Positions 7,948-11,026 of a stretch of 11,026 nt of DNA are shown here, in pieces. A program made the translations under genes and the position numbers. The stretch's first letter is position 1. Each line of letters opens with the position of its first letter. This DNA comes from Dysgonamonadaceae bacterium (GTDB taxonomy: Bacteria > Bacteroidota > Bacteroidia > Bacteroidales > Azobacteroidaceae): assembly GCA_031276105.1 (NCBI GenBank), contig JAISNS010000230.1, forward strand, positions 1 to 11,026. Direction: 5' to 3'. The notes below the pieces were generated by a model. That model did no database searches, was not told the origin of the DNA, and saw only the letters and a program-made list of their open reading frames with translations.

Positions 7948-7950
7948 GAT

Positions 7951-7967
7951 CGTGCACCGTGCACCGT
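7951..7967 (+). repeat. Heptamer repeat CGTGCAC x2 plus a partial third unit
   Basis: CGTGCACCGTGCACCGT consists of two exact 7 bp units and three bases of a third, in the 32 bp gap between the GH130 stop and the epimerase start. GTGCAC is itself palindromic. It lies 13-29 bp before the ATG, over or near where a ribosome would load, and no recognisable Shine-Dalgarno site is present. Its role is unknown. Confidence 0.75.
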
Positions 7968-7979
7968 AAAACAACAATT

Positions 7980-9143
7980 ATGGAAACTCTTCAATCGGAG
8001 TTACACAACGAACTGATAAACAATATTCTTCCGTATTGGATAAACAATATGCCGGATAAAGCGAACGGCGGTTTTTACGGCCGTATCGACGGAAACGAAC
8101 ATCTGCATCCACAAGCCAATAAAGGCGTTGTGCTGAATGCCCGGATACTCTGGACTTTTTCCGCCGCTTACCGTTGCGAAAAAAATCCGCAATACTTGGA
8201 AATAGCCGAACGCGCCTACCGCTACATCCGCGATTATTTTACCGATAAAGAATACGGCGGAGTATATTGGGAATTAGACTACCGGGGAAAACCGGTCAAT
8301 ACGCGAAAACAAACGTATGCTCAAGGATTTGCATTGTACGGATATTCCGAATTTTACCGGGCAACCGGTGAACCCGAAGCCTTGAAAATGAGCATTGATT
8401 TGTTTCGGCTTATCGAAAAACGGGCGCACGACCCGCTATCCGGCGGTTACTTCGAAGCGTTTCAACGCGATTGGCAAGCCATTGACGACAAACGCTTAAG
8501 CGAAAAAGACGCCAACGAAGCGAAATCCACGAATACGCATCTTCACATTTTAGAGCCTTACGCCAATCTGCTCCGGGTATGGAAAGCCCCGGCTTTGGTA
8601 CAGGCGCAGAAAGAGTTGATAGAAATTTTCTGCCGTCACATCATTCATCCTCAAACCCATCACTTGAATCTTTTTTTCGATGAACAATGGAACTCCCAAT
8701 CGTCTCTCATTTCTTACGGGCACGATATTGAAGCGGCTTGGCTGCTCTACGAAGCCACCGAAACAGTGGATGATGAAATCCTTTTGAAAAGAATAAAACC
8801 CTGTGTCATCCGGTTGATTGAAGCGGCTTATGAAGGGATTCAAGACGACGGAAGCCTGATTTACGAAGCCGAAGGAACGCAGATCGACGCCAACCGTCAT
8901 TGGTGGGTACAGGCAGAAGCGGTAGCGGGTTCCATTTATGCTTATCAAATTACCGGAGAGCAAAAATACCTGAATGTGGCCAAAAAGTGCTGGGAATACA
9001 TCAAAGAATACATCCGCGACAAAGAAAACGGCGAATGGGTCTGGAGTGTTTTTCCCAACGGGAAACAAAACCGGACAAACGATAAAGCCGGCTTTTGGAA
9101 ATGTCCCTACCACAACGCCCGTATGTGCGTGAGGAAGTTATGA
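7980..9143 (+). CDS. Cellobiose 2-epimerase (mannobiose 2-epimerase), AGE family
   Basis: 387 residues, no signal peptide, cytoplasmic. An (alpha/alpha)6-barrel enzyme of the N-acylglucosamine 2-epimerase family. The conserved catalytic set is present: Arg55 in LNARILW, His187 in NTHLHILEPY, His248 in SYGHDIEAAW and His378 in KCPYHNAR; the Trp pair in RHWWVQAEA (306-314) is also there. These residues distinguish cellobiose 2-epimerases, which interconvert the reducing-end glucose and mannose of beta-1,4 disaccharides. Here it most likely turns mannobiose into Man-beta-1,4-Glc for the GH130 enzyme just upstream. ATG 7980 is chosen because the protein then aligns with the family N-terminus, the helix leading to NGGFYGRID; the frame is open further upstream, but that part overlaps GH130 and is low-complexity Arg-rich shadow. 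The stop lies inside a TATGAAT repeat shared with the next start. Confidence 0.95.
   Translation: METLQSELHNELINNILPYWINNMPDKANGGFYGRIDGNEHLHPQANKGVVLNARILWTFSAAYRCEKNPQYLEIAERAYRYIRDYFTDKEYGGVYWELDYRGKPVNTRKQTYAQGFALYGYSEFYRATGEPEALKMSIDLFRLIEKRAHDPLSGGYFEAFQRDWQAIDDKRLSEKDANEAKSTNTHLHILEPYANLLRVWKAPALVQAQKELIEIFCRHIIHPQTHHLNLFFDEQWNSQSSLISYGHDIEAAWLLYEATETVDDEILLKRIKPCVIRLIEAAYEGIQDDGSLIYEAEGTQIDANRHWWVQAEAVAGSIYAYQITGEQKYLNVAKKCWEYIKEYIRDKENGEWVWSVFPNGKQNRTNDKAGFWKCPYHNARMCVRKL
9132..9137 (+). promoter_or_regulatory. Shine-Dalgarno-like site for the symporter
   Basis: AGGAAG (GAGGAAG from 9131) lies inside the last codons of the epimerase gene, nine bases before ATG 9147. It is the strongest ribosome-binding site seen in the window; the other starts have weak or none. 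It supports ATG 9147 as the start and re-initiation directly after the epimerase stop. Confidence 0.6.
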
Positions 9144-9152
9144 ATTATGAAA
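9139..9152 (+). repeat. Heptamer pair TATGAAT/TATGAAA spanning a stop-start junction
   Basis: Two 7 bp units, TATGAAT (9139-9145) and TATGAAA (9146-9152). The first holds the epimerase stop TGA (9141-9143) and the second holds the symporter start ATG (9147-9149). The unit matches the array at 6601-6628. The first unit also contains an out-of-frame ATG (9140), which would make only an 11-residue peptide. Confidence 0.7.
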
Positions 9153-11026
9153 CAGATATTATTAAGCGGAGTTGATATTGCAATTATTGCAGTTTATTTA
9201 GGTTTTCTTATTTTCATCGGTTTATATCTGAAAAAGCGCGCTTCCAAGAATTTGGAATCGTATCTTTTAGGCGGTAAATCTTTGCCTTGGTACCTGTTGG
9301 GCTTGTCCAACGCATCGGGAATGTTCGATATTTCAGGAACGGTTTGGTTAGTCGCCATCACCGTCGTTTACGGACTTAAAAGCATTTACATTCCGTGGTT
9401 ATGGCCGGTATTTAATCAGATATTTTTGATGGTCTATTTATCCACGTGGTTGCGCCGTTCGGAATGTACCACCGGCGCCGAATGGATTGCTTTCCGGTTT
9501 GGGAACGACAAAGGCGCCCGTTTTTCGCATGCCATCATTGTCGTTTTCGCCGTCATTTCCTGTTTGGGCATGTTGGCTTACGGCTTCATCGGAATGGGTA
9601 AATTCGTCGAAATATTCCTGCCGTTGAAAACGATTTTCCCTTTTCTCGCCTTTGTGCCTGACGCATACATTCCTCATTTATGGGGAATTACTTTTACTTT
9701 ATTTGCCGTATTCTACGCCCTGTTGGGAGGAATGATGTCCATTGTCTGGGCAGACGTAGCTCAATACATCATCATGACTTTAGCCGCCGTTACGATAGCC
9801 ATTATTGCGATGATGCACATCACTCCCGAAACCTTCCACCAGTTGCTTCCGGACGGCTGGATGTCGCCCGGTTTCGGCAAAACCCTGCAACTGCACTGGC
9901 AAGGCGCTTTTTCGGAGTTCAACCGGACAATTAGCGATTCGGCTTATCGGGTTTTCAGTTTCTTTTTCGGAATGGTCTTACTGAAAGGCATTTTGGCTTC
10001 CGTAGCCGGCCCTGCCCCCACTTACGACATGCAAAAAATACTCTCCGCCAAAAATCCGCGCGAAGCCTCTTTGATGTCCGGATTCGTCAGCATCGTTTTA
10101 ATGCCGGTTCGTTACCTGATGATTGCCGGCGTTGCCGTGTTGGGACTTATTTTGTTTCAGGACATCGAACCGGGCATCCGGAACGTGAACGGCGTCATTG
10201 ATTTCGAACTGGTACTTCCGGCCATTATTGCTCATCCCTACATCCCCGTGGGTTTGACGGGAATAGTCATCGCCGGACTGCTGGCCGCTTTCATGTCCAC
10301 TTTCGCCGGTACCCTGAACGCCGCGCAAGCCTATATCGTCAACGACATTTACATTAAATTTTTCAAACCGAAAGCAACTCCCGGACAAGCGACTCGTGCC
10401 AATTACATCGTAGGCCTGGTGATTGTCCTCATCAGCATCTTTTTCGGCGTAGTTGCGCAAAACGTGGATCAGGTATTGCAATGGATTACGAATGCGCTTT
10501 ACGGCAGTTACATAGCCGCCAACATTTTGAAATGGCATTGGTGGCGATTCAATTCCCGCGGATTTGCTTGGGGAATGATGGCCGGGATGATTCCCGCCTT
10601 GCTTTTGCCGTTGGTTGTGAAGCACATCGTAGCCGAATTGCCTTTCCAATGGCAGTTGTTGAGCGAGCCGTTGTATTATTTTCCGGTTATCCTGTTGTTT
10701 TCCGTGGCCGGTTGTTTACTGGGAACCTATTCGGCGCCTCCCACCGAAACGGAAGCGCTGAAGAATTTCTACAAGAAAACCCGTCCTTGGGGTTTTTGGT
10801 CGCCAATCAATGCTTTGGTCGAAGCCGAAGACCCCAATTTCAAGCGAAACCGGCATTTCGGTCGCGACCTGTTGAATGTAGTGGTTGGCATTGTTTGGCA
10901 AACAGCCCTGGTCGCCGCCCCTATCTATCTGGTATGTAAAGAATTTACTTTTGCCGGCATCGGTTTGATGATTATTCTGGCCGGTTCGGTTGTGCTTTAC
11001 AACAATTGGTATAAGAAATTGGAGAA
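9147..11026 (+). CDS. Sodium:solute symporter (SSS family), 3' end cut off by the window
   Basis: From ATG 9147 the frame stays open for 626 codons to the window end; no stop is reached, so the C-terminus is missing. The protein is strongly hydrophobic with many membrane helices, the first at about residues 9-28 (VDIAIIAVYLGFLIFIGLYL). SSS (LeuT-fold, TC 2.A.21) signatures are present: ESYLLGGKSLPWYLLGLSN near residues 37-55, DISGTVWLV, LLGGMMSIVWADVAQY, and AAFMSTFAGTLNAAQAYIVND, with Ser384 and Thr385 at the expected sodium site. It follows the epimerase by 3 bp with a good Shine-Dalgarno site. In the B. fragilis mannan operon a cation symporter accompanies the same phosphorylase and epimerase, so uptake of mannobiose (or mannosyl-glucose/cellobiose) across the inner membrane is the best inference. 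The exact substrate cannot be read from sequence. Smaller frames at 9680-9934, 10098-10649 and 10481-10939 are shadows of this gene. Confidence 0.93.
   Translation, partial: MKQILLSGVDIAIIAVYLGFLIFIGLYLKKRASKNLESYLLGGKSLPWYLLGLSNASGMFDISGTVWLVAITVVYGLKSIYIPWLWPVFNQIFLMVYLSTWLRRSECTTGAEWIAFRFGNDKGARFSHAIIVVFAVISCLGMLAYGFIGMGKFVEIFLPLKTIFPFLAFVPDAYIPHLWGITFTLFAVFYALLGGMMSIVWADVAQYIIMTLAAVTIAIIAMMHITPETFHQLLPDGWMSPGFGKTLQLHWQGAFSEFNRTISDSAYRVFSFFFGMVLLKGILASVAGPAPTYDMQKILSAKNPREASLMSGFVSIVLMPVRYLMIAGVAVLGLILFQDIEPGIRNVNGVIDFELVLPAIIAHPYIPVGLTGIVIAGLLAAFMSTFAGTLNAAQAYIVNDIYIKFFKPKATPGQATRANYIVGLVIVLISIFFGVVAQNVDQVLQWITNALYGSYIAANILKWHWWRFNSRGFAWGMMAGMIPALLLPLVVKHIVAELPFQWQLLSEPLYYFPVILLFSVAGCLLGTYSAPPTETEALKNFYKKTRPWGFWSPINALVEAEDPNFKRNRHFGRDLLNVVVGIVWQTALVAAPIYLVCKEFTFAGIGLMIILAGSVVLYNNWYKKLE

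Noticed and set aside
7611..7979. An in-frame extension of the epimerase gene back to 7611
   Set aside because: It lies almost wholly over GH130 in another frame, is Arg-rich shadow sequence, and the family N-terminus starts at ATG 7980.
10098..10939. Short frames on both strands (10098-10649, 10481-10939, 10716-10901)
   Set aside because: They lie inside the SSS symporter reading frame, which has convincing membrane helices and sodium-site motifs.

Overview
The window carries a seven-gene, all-plus-strand cluster for breaking down and catabolising beta-mannan, probably acetylated glucomannan. It looks like part of a polysaccharide utilisation locus from a Bacteroidetes (Bacteroidales-like) bacterium. 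The assignment rests on the enzyme set (GH26, GH5, CE7-type esterase, GH3, GH130, cellobiose 2-epimerase, SSS symporter), which matches the mannobiose route known from Bacteroides fragilis. Lipoprotein and Sec signals, mostly weak Shine-Dalgarno sites and short AT-rich heptamer repeats at gene junctions fit the same group. No rRNA, tRNA, transposase, CRISPR array, SusC/SusD pair or regulator is visible. Species cannot be named from this sequence.

Layout. Positions 1-6591 hold the secreted depolymerisation half: a GH26 beta-mannanase cut off by the left edge, a GH5 lipoprotein endoglucanase/mannanase, a CE7-type acetyl esterase, and a 1117-residue fusion of a complete GH3 exo-glycosidase with a second complete GH26 domain. 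These genes are packed with gaps of 1 bp and 15 bp and one 4 bp ATGA overlap. Positions 6592-6756 form the only substantial non-coding stretch. It contains four TATGAAT-type heptamers, then four 19 bp palindromes with an exact 23 bp period, with an octamer (GAATGATG) at both ends and once inside. Positions 6757-11026 hold the cytoplasmic half: GH130 mannosylglucose phosphorylase, cellobiose 2-epimerase, and a sodium:solute symporter that runs off the right edge.

How the genes fit together (family knowledge plus inference): the esterase removes acetyl groups, GH26 and GH5 cut the backbone, and the GH3-GH26 protein trims oligosaccharides. The symporter would bring mannobiose or similar disaccharides into the cytoplasm. 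The epimerase turns the reducing-end mannose into glucose, and GH130 phosphorolyses Man-beta-1,4-Glc to mannose 1-phosphate and glucose. The pathway is largely known. The least ordinary parts are the GH3-GH26 fusion and the structured repeat spacer that separates the extracytoplasmic and cytoplasmic halves.
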